Assembly (NCBI RefSeq): GCF_900496995.4
Contig: NC_044013.1
Span: 43,165,554-43,229,553, forward strand
Origin: Aquila chrysaetos chrysaetos
Taxonomy: Eukaryota > Chordata > Aves > Accipitriformes > Accipitridae
DNA: 64,000 nucleotides
Reading direction: 5' to 3'
The translations under genes were made by a program, and so were the position numbers. The notes below the pieces were generated by a model that was given only the letters and a program-made list of their open reading frames with translations, did not search any database and was not told the DNA's origin. Positions within the stretch are counted from its first letter, which is position 1. Every line of letters begins with the position of its first letter. This document shows positions 34,346-46,189 of the stretch, in pieces.

Positions 34346-36764
34346 GTTTCTACAACATCTGATGCTTATTAATGCCTCACTTTCTGAAGACACTGGACTG
34401 GGAGTCTGTTTTCTTTTTCTTAATGATTTTATCTGTGCACAAAAAGGGGCGGGATCAGATCTGAGTATGTTCTGAAATCTCTATCCAGAAGGTAAACAAA
34501 GACCCTCAAGTGAATTTCTATTTTGAAGACTTAGGATTTTTAAGCTAAGCTGACATTTGTGGCAGAGAGGAGGAACTGGTTCACTGAAATGTTGTGTATT
34601 TAGTAGAAGGTAATGCAGAGCTAGTGAAGGTAAAGCAGTATGTGGGCTCTGTGGAGCTTGCCCAGTGTGGAAGCGTACGGATGGGGCTGGAGATTGTTCT
34701 GGTTTCCTTGTGTTCCAACAGCCTGGGGTGCTGCTACAGGAGACCTCTCCGTCCAAGAGAAGGGGTGTTATGAACTACTATCCGCATTGCAGTTTATCTG
34801 TATTTGTGAAGTCTGTGCAATAGTTCATGAGAAGACCGCGGTAGCTGGGGCTCAGGAAAGAGGGGTGCTGTGTTTCAAGGACTGAAGGCACTGGCTGTTT
34901 GCTGCAAGAGGCTCCTCTGCTCAGCTCCAGCCTTTTACACCAGCCGAACCCATTTCTAGAAGTTAACCCAAAGTTATCCCTAATTGTATTCTCCAGTGCA
35001 GGTTTGACCTTAGTAGTTGTACACCCTGATCTTCAACAGTGTGCAGTAGAGTGATAACACGAATAAAACCCAACAGCTTACAGTGACAGCATGTTGCAAA
35101 CAATACTTTGATAACGGAGGAGACAGGGATGAGAAACTGCAGGGCAGGGGACGATCCCTGTCCTAGCCAGCCCATGCAAAGAGGTGACAAATACTTTGAA
35201 ACTGATGTGAGATATGCTGTGCTGAGCACACAGTTTGGCACCTTGATTTATTTTTAGACACCCTTGAGCTATATAATTGACTCTTTGTTCTGAAAGATTG
35301 GCATTATTACTCTAAATTTCATAATTCTTCCCAATATAGAATCACAGCATTTGGAATATTGCTCTGAAACATTTGGATCATTACAGTGGAGCTGGGTGTT
35401 ATAGCTAGCCATTATGTTTTACTCTGCAATGGGTGCAATTAGAGATACAGCTTCAAAGTAAAATGTGGGGAAAATATGACTACTGGGGGGATGAAACGGA
35501 GGAGAGAAAAAAATATTGCCTAGAAGCTGATTCCGCATACATAAGAAGGAAAAGGTTCATGGCTAGTTCATCAGGATGAAACCCGAAGTGTACCAGCTGG
35601 ATCTCTCTGTCCATCTGGGGTGTTTTTAATAGCCCGTTTGCTGCAGTGCCTATGGTAGGTGTCGGAGCTGCTGCTCAAGCACAGGGGGAAAACTGCGATG
35701 ACTGCAAACTTCAGTGGGTGCTGCTGCCTCTCTGAAGTGCACAGAGAGCTACCTGCTTGTGAGGGGACCGGGACACGATGTCCCTCTCCCAGCCTTTTTC
35801 TTTCTCCCGCAAGGCCAGAGATGATCTGACTGTCCTGTGCAAAGACCTGCAGTATTATATCATGTGGCAGTCGGAAGAGAAAATAACTGTCAAGTCTGGG
35901 CTCAGCGGACAAAATTAGGAGTGGTTTAACTTTCTTATGAGCTGTACCTTGAAGAAGCATGAGAGCTTCCACGTTCCCGCAAGACCCTGGGACTGCTCAG
36001 CACCTCCCTCGCAGATCCCCCAGCTTCTCGTCCCGGCACAGCTTCAGGCACCGGAGCTGGCGGGATGGTGCCCTCGGGATGCCGTGTGCCCTCGGGACGC
36101 CTGGGCACCTTGGCTGCCTGGCTTGGCAGCTAGCAGGCTCGTGTGACTGCATGGATGTCAGCCCCACAACAGAGGCGGGACAATTTCAGGTCTGCAACCA
36201 CACAGCCTCTAATAGCTTTTCCCAGTGTCTGCTCCAAGCTGTTTGTGAGTCACCAAACAGACGTGGTGCCGTGTCCGGAGCGACTGCTCCACTGCTCCGG
36301 TGGCCTCTTTCACACCACTGAGCTGGGTCCTGCACTCCTACTGAGGGAGGGAATGGGCTGAGCTTTCCGTTTTGCAGATTTTTGGGATTCAGGATCTGCT
36401 TGGGGTCACATGCAGATGACAGTGATGTTTCCTCATCCTCTTCTTGCTTTGCTTGTGGTTGGAAATATTTTTTTTTGTTTGTTTGTTTATTTTTTCTTCA
36501 GAGGAAAGGCAAAGGACTAAACCTTTCAAGCTGCTCATGATCTCTTATTGATTTTATGCAATTATATTCTTATTTATAACAGCATCAGGTCAGAATTAGG
36601 CTTTTTCTACCAGTGTTTATGATGATGCTGGCAATTTTATGAGTCCTTGTCTTCCAGACCAAATGAGTGATTAAAGTTTTGAGTGACCTTGTGGTAGCTA
36701 CAGTTTTTTGCATTTCACTCTGGAAAATCTGAGCAAGAGCAGCCATTGGCCTCTTTGCACTGGC
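34346..36764. other. no gene seen
   Basis: Mostly unique AT-rich DNA, with a GC-rich interval at 35960-36350 carrying open frames on the plus strand. A conserved-looking AT-rich block starts near 36530. No repeats or exon signals were supported. Confidence 0.45.
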
Positions 36765-36778
36765 GGGGGGGGGGGGGG
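36765..36778. repeat. G14 homopolymer
   Basis: Fourteen consecutive G are followed by TGGTGGTGG and a TTGG-rich stretch reaching 36811. The plus strand could fold into a G-quadruplex. Such runs are error-prone in sequencing, so the length is uncertain. Confidence 0.85.
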
Positions 36779-36839
36779 TGGTGGTGGATTTGTTTGTTGG
36801 TTGGTTGGGGGTTTTTTTGGCTGGGATTACAGGGATAAT

Positions 36840-37100
36840 ACTTTATCAGAAATCCATAGTTTTTTGTGATTCTTAAAACATTCCAGTGTATTTTACATTT
36901 AAATAGAAATGAGGCCGCCTTGAAACAAATTTATTCCGGTTGGCTTTGCACATTGATGATTAAAGAACGTGGTTCAATTTTTTTGTCTCATTCTGAGCAA
37001 TGTCTCATTAGATTTGCTTTTTATTGCTTTTCATATCCATCATGATTTGTGTCAGCAGAATGGTTATATAGATGGACAGCTTATTATCAGCTTTAAGTGA
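36840..37100. other. candidate conserved noncoding element
   Basis: A smooth AT-rich block with several homeodomain and POU-like motifs, no low complexity and no open frames of note. The call is by appearance only. Confidence 0.3.
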
Positions 37101-37290
37101 AGAAACAGAACACAAGAATGGTTGCTAAAAAAAGGGAAAGGTAATTAACACTGGGTGCCAGAATATAAATGAAGCCTGACATTTTCTCTTTGTAAATCCA
37201 GATTAACCCCTGTCTTAACGTTACAGAGTGCAGGAGGGAATGCTGTGCGTCTGCCCACGTCTCTGCATCTCCCCGGGTGCTGCGTGTCCT

Positions 37291-37310
37291 GGCACAGCGC
37301 GGCACAGCGC
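37291..37310. repeat. perfect 2 x 10 bp tandem repeat
   Basis: GGCACAGCGC is repeated exactly twice inside a small GC-rich patch (37230-37440). Confidence 0.9.
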
Positions 37311-37617
37311 GGCGATGCCTGGTGTGGCTTCAGCTGCTGGCGTGGTGGGATCTGATAAAGACGCAGAAACTGCTGCAGAGCTCCTACACCCACATCTGAG
37401 CTGCTTAACCTGCGCTGCAGTTAGCCCACGGTGAGAGCTTTTGGTCAGTTGGGAATTCAAACAATTGCTTTTTTAGCGCACTTTGCTGTCCCCTCCTTAA
37501 TTTTCTCATCCTAATGTGATATGTCTGCAAAGTAATTAGGCTCAGTTATTTGATGTATAAAGTGGGAGTGGGAGGGAGGGTCAGGGAGGACAAATTAAAA
37601 TGAATTGGGAATCTCTA

Positions 37618-37800
37618 AGTGAGGAGAAAAGAGGACTGGAGGGAGCCATGATAACACTTTACAAATACTTAGAGGGACATAATAAAGAGGACAGGGACCA
37701 ATTACTCTCATTAGTGAGAACTGAACAAGAAGTAATGCCTTATTCTGCAGAAGGGAAACCCAGATTATGATGGAAAAGTTCAAAGAATAACACCACAAAA
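37618..37800 (+). mobile_element. ancient CR1-family fragment
   Basis: Phrases such as ACATAATAAAGAGGACAGGG and GAACAAGAAGTAATGCCTTA, in this order, match an old CR1 3' region in forward orientation. The fragment is 5'- and 3'-truncated and noncoding. Similarity fades past 37800. Confidence 0.65.
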
Positions 37801-39799
37801 GGAGCTGCCACGGGAAGGTGTTGGTCCTGCTGCCCCAGGACTGCACAGGGAGGGCTTTGAGGGGCACTTCAGTCCTTGGGGGGCTCTCAAGCTGCCGTGC
37901 ATGTCAGATGCCCAACTTGCCCAGAAACACCTACTGGCATCTGTAAGTTGCTGAATATTTTGAAAACGTGGTTGTGAATGTTCAGTGCCCCCTCTCCGCC
38001 TGTTCCTCCTGCCAGTACAGAAAAGCTTAAACTTTTGTCCACGTGTGGAAGCTGCTCTGCCTAACTTCTTTCCGTGCAGTGAGCCCGGGGCTGCTGATGC
38101 CCACTTGGAGATGTGTGCTTCAAACAGCTTCGGGGAGACCGGAGCGTACCACGGATCCTGTTTTGCAGCTGTGAACTCTGGGTTGGAGACATCACCCAGC
38201 TTGCCTGGGGCAGGCAGCTGTGCCAGCTGGGATGACAGCCCCGGTCACCCACCGCCCAGCAGATGTTCTGCTGGCACCCGGCTGTCCTCTCGGCGAGGAG
38301 CAGTTACGGGTCCTGCCGCTAAAGCTGCAGTGTGGATCCTAATGAAGTAGCGCTCGCTTGAGCCTCGAGCAGTACAGAGACCTGCTGCTGCTGGACCGTT
38401 GTGAGGTTGAAAATGCCCTTAACACCTCTGAAAAGCAACCAGTAGCACCACTGATGATTGTCTGATAACTGAGCAACTAATGTGTGTCACCACTGTATAG
38501 TGTTTCTTTTGCTATAATATGGGGCTTTTAAGGAAAAAATGAAACCTGCCAAGCATCATTACATGATAAGCCTACCAAGCAAGCAACTATTCAGATTTCA
38601 GTGGCCTTGACTGAAGAACCTGGTAGAGTTCAGACAACTGGAAAATGCAAGCTTCTGGCCAGACTCCAGATAATTTACCAGTACATTAGAGATAATTTTT
38701 TGCTGGCTTCATGTATACCTGGTGATTCCTGTTCAACTATGGAATTTTTTCCTGTTCTCGTATAGATCCTCGTTATTTGAGGTGACATATTAGGTACCAA
38801 CCTACAGTTTGTTGCTCCTACTCCTTCTGATCATATACTTCTCATTGAAATGGAAGTGAAAACAAGAAAACCTTGGGAGAAATCTGAGTGGGAATCATGG
38901 GGAGTGTATTAGCATTTGGTGAGCTGGGCACAAGAATCACTCAGGAAATTAAAAGGAGGATGATATTTTGAGGTGATAAAACATTAAAATACGAAACTTG
39001 CATTTGAGTCAGATCCAGCCTCAATTTTTCCTTTTTAAGCTGTAGCTTATGAAAAGTTGAGCCCATGCCAGCAACAAATGAAGTCTTTGGGCTATTGCAA
39101 AAGGGAGAGGGGAGAATGAATTAAATGGTGTTAGTGCTGGACTTCTTGGTGAAGTCCTGATGAAATGAAATGAGAAATGCAGAAACAGGTCAAAGGACAG
39201 AGAAGGTGGCCATGTAGTTGAAACAAAAAGGCAGGAAAGCCTACTTACATGACGTGTTAATTAAGGCAATGTAGTTGTAGCCATCCCTGTTGGTGAGGGT
39301 CACCGGGCAAGGGAGGAGGCAGTGGAATGGCTATTATTGCCTCTTTGATAATGAATTCGGTTTGGCCAGCTCCTACTGACACTCACAAACAAGATGGACA
39401 GCGACAACTCTTCAAAAGAGTCAAATCCTTAATGGTGCAGCTTCAGCTTCAGTGGTTCTCCTGCTGCTCCATCAGCTGGAGACACATGGTGATCTCGAGA
39501 TACCCAGCACAGATTCAACCTGGTTGGTGTCCGTATTCGATTGGAAGGTCTTTAATTTACAAAAAAAATAGCAATACAAATCCTTCCCCATCCTCCAGCT
39601 TCATGCGATTTTTCAGTCCAACTCAAAGCTCCTTTGAAGGGTGGCCAGAGAGGTTGGGGAAGGTCTGTGCCCTGGTGGGATGGAGGCTTGTAAAAAAGTT
39701 TCTGCATTTCTCTGGAAATAACAGAAAAGAAGATGCAGGCATGAAATGGGGGAGGACGTGCTGTACAAATGGCTTCTGGGGATGGCTTAGGACGAGGAC
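37801..39799. other. no gene seen
   Basis: Unique sequence, GC-rich at 38060-38340 and AT-rich from 38400 to 39300. A 163-codon plus-strand open frame at 39327-39818 has no domain, no signal peptide and an ordinary noncoding composition. Confidence 0.45.
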
Positions 39800-40110
39800 C
39801 GTCCCACGGCTGGTGTGAGGGCTGCCAGCTACAGCGCCGGGGCCAGGGGCGTTCGCCGCTGCGCTGGATTTTGGCCAAAACCGCTCACTATCCTCTAAAG
39901 GTGATGGCTGAGTGTCGGCACGTGGACCCTGCGACCCTCCGCAGGCAGCGCGGGGCAGCGGGTGCCGGAGCAGGCGGCGGTGCGGCCGCGCGCGGCGGGA
40001 CCCAAGGGGGAGCGGATCCTGCGTGGGCTGCCCGCGGCGCTGGCTGCGCCTGGGCTGGTACCTGCACAGCCCGAGCGCGGAGCGATGCGGCGGGGAACGA
40101 ACATCGTTTC
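39800..40110. promoter_or_regulatory. small CpG-rich patch
   Basis: Dense CG dinucleotides, with runs such as GCGGCCGCGCGCGGCGGGAC, stand out against AT-rich flanks. In birds such unmethylated patches often mark promoters or enhancers. No exon or start site is recognised. Confidence 0.4.
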
Positions 40111-41049
40111 CCTCCTCTTGTATGAAGTCTCATTTATTCATTGGTAAAGTTATAAACCTTTTGCTTTGTTGCTTTTTTGCTTGTTTTTTTTAAAATTATT
40201 TTTAAAGTAGACATATGTAGCTCTGCTATGGCCTACTGGAAATAGATGTAAAGAGATTAACAAAGCATGCTGTAAAGGCAGGAATAAATAAAATATCCCA
40301 AATGCAATGTAATACAAAAACCTCAGGTGGTTATTTTGTGCTGATTTTTCTGTTCTCTGTGTGGGTATATGGTTCAGCGGTAAGAAAAAGTATATGCCCT
40401 CATTATAGGCAAACTGCTTGCTGCACCCAGCTCTCCCACAAGCCCTAGCCAAATCTTCATTCTTGCAGGCATGAATTATATAGTCCCGAATACCCAAAGC
40501 AAGGGAAAAATGGGACAGCGGGTGCCACCGCACGGAGCGATGCCTGCGGTCCCTTTCCCCGTGCTGAGGCTCTGCCCGTGCCTGCGCCTGCTGAAGGATG
40601 CGCAGAGGCTGGCCAGGCTCACGCCTGCCTGCTGGGGCACCGGCCCCTTCTTCTTTGTTTGTTTTCATTCATTCAGCTCCACAGCACAACGATTCCCTGG
40701 GCGGGCGATTATTTTATTGCTGGAATTTTCCCATTCTCCTTTGTGGTCATTATTGAAGGTAGAGCTTTCATTACATCCATTCAGTGGAAAGAGATGGTAA
40801 AAACCAAAGGGGAAAGGCAGGAAAACACCATTTAAGAAATAAATGCAAAGTTATGATGCCTCTGTCTGCCTGAGAAAGAGAGATTTTTATGCAGTTTTTG
40901 GCATTTACAAATCCTTTGTGAAAAGGTCACTCTGTACTTGGAATCTTATTAATACAGAAGAATGGCCCAGAAAATGTCATGTCTTTTTACCATGATATTT
41001 ACACAGAAAGGAGTGACTCAGCATACGAAGCTTCTCAAGCAGGATAGCA
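40111..41049. other. no gene seen
   Basis: AT-rich DNA with a GC-rich interval at 40500-40640. The rest has T- and A-rich low-complexity stretches. No supported feature. Confidence 0.45.
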
Positions 41050-41515
41050 TTAACGAGGCCGGAGCCCACAGTCGTGCTGCAGGGATAAGCGGGTTTGGCA
41101 GCCCGCCGCCCCAGCCAGACAAGGTGGGGGCTCCCAGCGCCGCGAGGTGACGATCCCCAAACTGTCACCGCGGGACAAGGGGACGGTCGCTGGCGACAAG
41201 GATGCTGGCGGCCGGGGGGCTGGATGGGGGGGGGCTGCCGAAGCCCCCTCTGGCTGCCGTGCCGGGCCGGGGGCGGCCGCTGCCCTCCGTGCCCATCGTC
41301 CCTCCGGCCGGGAGCCGCGGCCGGCGGGCGAGCGGAGCCGCTGGCCTGGTGCGGGGCAAGCGGGTCGGCCAGCTCGGGGACCCGAGAGAGCTCGGAGACC
41401 CGCACCAGGAGCTGCCAGTGTGCCCAGCCAGCAGAGAGGGGAGTGCGGGGGGCTGCGAGTGTGAGGGTGCACGCCGCGCACCCCGCTAACCGGAGAGAGG
41501 CGCGCGCACCAACTC
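41050..41515. promoter_or_regulatory. CpG island bordering the AT-rich repeat
   Basis: Very GC-rich with frequent CG, NotI-type GCGGCCGC (41274-41281) and poly-G runs, giving overlapping long open frames on both strands that are composition artefacts. It stops abruptly at the AT-rich repeat starting near 41520. It could be a promoter of an unseen transcript. No splice donor with an upstream reading frame convinced me. Confidence 0.5.
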
Positions 41516-41630
41516 CCCACTGTATGGAATATGTATATATATAGAAATGTATCTATATATGCAAATAAATCTTCTAGGAATGTACACACATTTTTTATAG
41601 TTATGGGTATAGTTTTACGGATATAATTAG

Positions 41631-41649
41631 ATTAGATATAATATCTAAT
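41631..41649. repeat. perfect 9-bp-arm palindrome
   Basis: ATTAGATAT, one A, then ATATCTAAT: a perfect inverted repeat near the left edge of the AT-rich array. Confidence 0.9.
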
Positions 41650-42425
41650 TATATGATGTTATATATAGTGTGTGCACATACAGAGACAAATGCATGCACA
41701 CAGGCATGCGCGCACTCTCGCTCTGAGTGTATGTATACATGCACACTACACTATACACATGCACACACTCTATATAGCTCTGTGTGTATATGTGCACACG
41801 CACACTCTTGCTGCTCTCACACAGCGTGTATCTGTACACACACTTTCCCACACGATAGAGATGATACACGCATACTCTCTGTCTCGCTCACACACACACT
41901 CTACATATACTACAAATACATAAGTACACACAAACTATATACACACTCTCTGTTTATATATACATATATGTATATATACTATATATTACATACTATATTA
42001 TACATAGTAAATAAAACACACTATTAATAATTATAGACTATATATTATATATACATACACAGAATATATATTAGATATACACACAGTATACTTAAATACA
42101 CATATACTATAAATACATAAAACCCACACAAACTATATACACATTTACACTCTCTTTCTTCTCCCCATTGTATATTATATACACTGTGCTTTATATAGTA
42201 CTTATTCTATATACTCTTTATTATATAGATTTTTGTATATAAACACATTCTCAACACACAAACACGCGTATGTATCTTTCTTTCTACATCCCCCCCCGGC
42301 CCAGTGTCTCTCTAGAAACACACAGTCCTTGTCCGTCCCCCCTGCCCCCGCCGCGATCCATATTCATATTATAAACTATATTATATAGTTTATATACTGT
42401 AAGTATATACTATATTTATAATGTA

Positions 42426-42925
42426 TACTATTTATAATTATATGCTATATACTATAATGTACACACAATATGTATACACACACTATACAGATACATACAC
42501 ACATAAATGCACACTACATAGTATATATATGTACCCATATACATAAACTACACACACTTTCTCTTTCTCTCCACCCACCACATATGTAGAAAAAAATACA
42601 TTTTATATACTCTATAGTATTTATATACTATGTTTTGTATATACATACACAGTATAGATACACACACACAAGCACACTCTCTCCTCTCTCTCCCACTCTG
42701 CCCCCGCCTATATATTTTTATATTTAAATACAAAGCATTATACACTATTTACTATATAGTATATAATTTGTACTATTTATAATCACATACTATATATTAT
42801 ATACACAAGCAATATTATATATACACAATACTCTCTCCCCCTCTTCTGGAGAACCCACACAGTATATTACAGATTAGATATAGTATATCTACTATATACT
42901 ATTTATAATTATATCCTATATATTA
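42426..42925. repeat. three dispersed copies of a roughly 29-bp unit
   Basis: A unit beginning TACTATTTATAATTATAT and continuing with CTATATA occurs near 42426, 42771 and 42897 with few differences. The spacings of about 345 and 126 bp indicate unequal internal duplication rather than simple slippage of a dinucleotide. Confidence 0.7.
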
Positions 42926-43131
42926 CATATATCAAACATACACTACACAGAGTATATGTATTCACACACAATATACTTACACTATATGTATATACACACA
43001 CAAATGTGCTCACTCCTCAAACATGATATATTGTGAACTATATATTTTAAAATAAATTTTATATATATACTATATGATATACATATATATACATGCAATT
43101 CACGTGCTCTCTCCTTACACTGTAGACACTA

Positions 43132-43172
43132 GTATACATATATGTATACATTTAGTATACATATATGTATAC
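43132..43172. repeat. duplicated 18-bp perfect palindrome
   Basis: GTATACATATATGTATAC occurs at 43132-43149 and again at 43155-43172, with 23-bp periodicity. Each copy can form a cruciform arm. Confidence 0.95.
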
Positions 43173-44039
43173 TTTATATAGTATGCATGAACATATATAT
43201 AGTAGACATTATACTATCATCCAGTATACATATATACTGTATAAGAGCTAGTGTGTAAAAGAGCATGTGTGAATGTGTGTATATAATATATACACTCTAT
43301 ACTTGTCTATATACTATACATATACACATGCTTCATACAGTATAATTAATATATAATATATACTGGATAGTATACATACGCATACTAGATAGTATAATGT
43401 ATACTACATATATATATATACATACTATACGGTATATATACACTGTAGTATAGGTACAATATGTGATAGTATGTAGTATACATGTGTATATCATATAGTA
43501 AATATACATATATTCTCTATATATACTCTATAGTATACATATAATGTATGCATGTAGTATATGCTATACCATCTAGTATACACATGTATACTGTCTAGTA
43601 TATACTATATAACAGCTATAGTGTGTGTGGAGGGAGCGCACATGAGAAGTGTGTATATGTACACTATATACATACACTCTTCACATGCTCTCTCTACACA
43701 CACTATACGTGTATATGCATATTATATGTAACTATAGATTATACAGTGATATCTATATATAGTATATATAGATATATACACTGTATACATTATATAGTAC
43801 GTATAGAGATATGTGCTATATATACCCTATAGAATATATACTGATAAAGTCTACTACGTGTATGCATACCATGTACTATATATATATATGCGCTATATGA
43901 TACATATGTATACACACAGGTTTATGTATAGACTCCTATCTGTAGCTGTTGTTTACCTACACTGTATGAGTGTACACGCATCATGCAGTACATACTCGAC
44001 AGGACACAACTACAGACACGCCATTCTGCGTCATTCCGT

Positions 44040-45220
44040 GCCGTACTTTCCAGGCAGACGCAGGCACCGCCCATGGTGGGGGGCGGGGAGGCAGAGAAAA
44101 GGGAAGAAAGAGGAGAGCGGGAAGAGAGGGGGAAGGAAGGAGGGGAGAAAGGACCAGGCTGCAGTGGAAGGGGGGGAGGGGGGAGACAAAAGCGAAGGGA
44201 CCGCTGCCAAAAAGGAAGACGGGCTACGGGAGGGAGCAGCGTGGGACGGGCGTCCCGCGGGCCGCGGCGGACCCCCGCCCGCCCCGGCGCTCAGCCGCCG
44301 TGTGCCCGCGGCCGGGTCCGTGCTGAGGCGCTGGCGGGTGCCGGCGTGCCCCGCAAAGCCGCTCCCAAACGCCGGCGTTGCCTCCCCGCCAGCCCTTTTT
44401 CTCCTGAAAACGATTGCTCGGTGAACGAACGACAGCGCTGCCCAGCGAAGAGGCGAGGGTCGGCCACCGGCCCGCCGTCGGCGTGACCCGTCCGGCCTGA
44501 GCGGTGGTGCTGCCCGGTTCTGAAGAGACAAGCCCACTCCGTTTCCCGGCTGTGACTTCTTACGCTAACATTAACGTACCGGCGCCCTCGTTACCGCCCG
44601 CGTAATGGCTCCCCACTGAACTGTGTCAGGTCCGTTATGTCAGTGCCGTCGCGCGCTCCTCCCCAGAGTCGCACTGCAGCCCCAGTAACGATGATTAACT
44701 GGCTGTCGGACGCTCCGCTGGGCAGCCCGGCCGTGGCGGGGACATTTCCCACCGACTGCGGGAGCTGCTGCACCGGCACGTGGCGCGGATCGGCACTAGA
44801 CCCCTCACTGTAGAGCAGTAGTGCTCACAGCGGGTCCTGCACAGCTTGCGAGGACCCCCCCCGGGATGGGGGCTGTCGCACCCCCTCCATGCACCTCAAA
44901 AAAGGGAAGGCACAAGCACAGACCTCACTTTTCCCCCCTAAAGCCTCATTTTATTCACTTTGACTTGCAGCATTACCTTGCACCTTGTCGTGCTGCCCAC
45001 AATCCCCCCCCCCGGAGCGCAGCAGTGAGGAACCCAGCTGCGAACCCCAGTGCTGGGAAGGGATGGCTGCAGAGCGGGCACTCGTCAGGCTGGTCCCGCT
45101 GCGGCCGAGCTGGGGCAGCCGTCCCCTCACCTTGGGGCTGCCGGTCCCCATCCCTCCACCTGCTGGTTTCAAGCACCAGTATTGCTGGAATGAAGGCTGC
45201 TGCAAACTTGTCAGCTAGCA
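44040..45220. promoter_or_regulatory. CpG island complex right of the AT-rich array
   Basis: GC-rich with many CG dinucleotides, strongest at 44230-44500. Open frames run across it on both strands (up to 203 codons) without any recognised domain. The stretch contains the purine tract listed separately. It may hold a promoter. A gene product cannot be named. Confidence 0.5.
44074..44208 (+). repeat. long purine-rich tract
   Basis: The plus strand is almost pure A/G for about 135 bases, with GGGGCGGGG, GGAAGGAAGG and GGGGGGGAGGGGGG-type runs, interrupted near 44153-44170. Mirror-like polypurine DNA of this sort can form triplexes (H-DNA) and G-quadruplexes. Confidence 0.8.
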
Positions 45221-46189
45221 AGAAAATAACTCTTTATTGGGGAAAAAAAAGCTCACATTTAGCAAACTCTTAATTATGTCAGCATCAGCAGAAATGATCC
45301 TAAATATACAACCCATGGCTGCAGAGAGAGCCAGCTCCTCCAGTCGGGGCTGCAGTAGGGACAGCGGGCAGCCCCCGTGCTCTGCGGGGGCTTTGTGCTG
45401 GTGTCTGTGCCCCAGGGTAGCCCCTGGCACCAAGCTGGGCTTTGGCTGTAAAATTTCCTTCTAAATTTTAATTCCAAACTTTTTTTTGTTCCAACAGGAC
45501 GGACAGCCGCGCACCCCTCGCTCACGCCTGGGGCAGGCGATGCTGCCGGCCGTGGGCAGCCCCCCCCCCGGTGCCGGGGTCTGGCAGGGGCCGTAGGAGC
45601 AGGCTGTCTCCACCCGTACCTTGCGGCTGTACCAGCGACTGCGGGTCAGCCATCATCTGTCACCTGCACGGTGGGGGAACGGGACCTATCCCCGGAGCCC
45701 CCCGGGGCAGACGGGGAGCTTTTACCAACAAAGTGGGTTTCCACAAAGAAAAACCAATTGAACTTTTTTACCTTCTCCTGTGGATGCTGCAAGGGAAACA
45801 CCAGTGGTTCGGGGCTGGCAGGGCCCCCCCCAATGCTGCCTGGCCATGCACAGCCCACGGGATGCTGCAGCCCCTGGGGGTAGCGGCTGCTCCTTGCCGA
45901 CAGGCAGCCCTGAGCAGGGGGGGGGTTCCTTGGAGTTTGAATACATGAAAAAATGAGGACTGTAAACAGCTTTGTTTTGGCCATTATCCATTACAGTCTG
46001 TATGGAAGAAAATTACTTTTCTCAATCATAATCAACACATAATAATCCTGGCTTGAGACAGACTAAAAAATAGGCCTTTAGTTTGAATTTCTATTATTAA
46101 TTCCTCTTGTTTCCATAGCAAGAAAGAAAAAAATAAAAGTTTTTTCCTTTCTTCTCTGCTTTTCATTAGCAAACAGATTATCTGAAGGC
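45221..46189. other. no gene seen
   Basis: Intermediate composition with a GC-rich patch at 45560-45920 and AT-rich DNA at 45940-46180. No exon supported. Confidence 0.4.

Larger units (their letters stand above)
41520..44010. repeat. 2.5-kb TA/CA-rich low-complexity array
   Basis: Nearly the entire stretch is built from TATA, ACAC, GTATAC and ACTATA words, broken by short pyrimidine segments of the CTCTCTCC type (for example near 42150, 42280, 42560, 42680, 42835, 43110 and 43690) and one C-rich insertion at 42285-42350. It is not a pure microsatellite. Longer imperfect units recur inside it, and there are many palindromes. The open frames it contains encode only low-complexity I/Y/H/T strings and are not genes. 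Cruciform formation and replication difficulty are expected from such DNA, by analogy with AT-rich fragile sites. Confidence 0.9.

Noticed and set aside
41653-43832. Open frames within the TA/CA array
   Set aside because: They encode only low-complexity isoleucine, tyrosine, histidine and threonine strings produced by the repeat.
44031-44537. Open frames up to 203 codons across a CpG island
   Set aside because: One begins inside the TA-rich array, giving an implausible I/Y/H-rich N-terminus. The rest reflects the purine tract and high GC.
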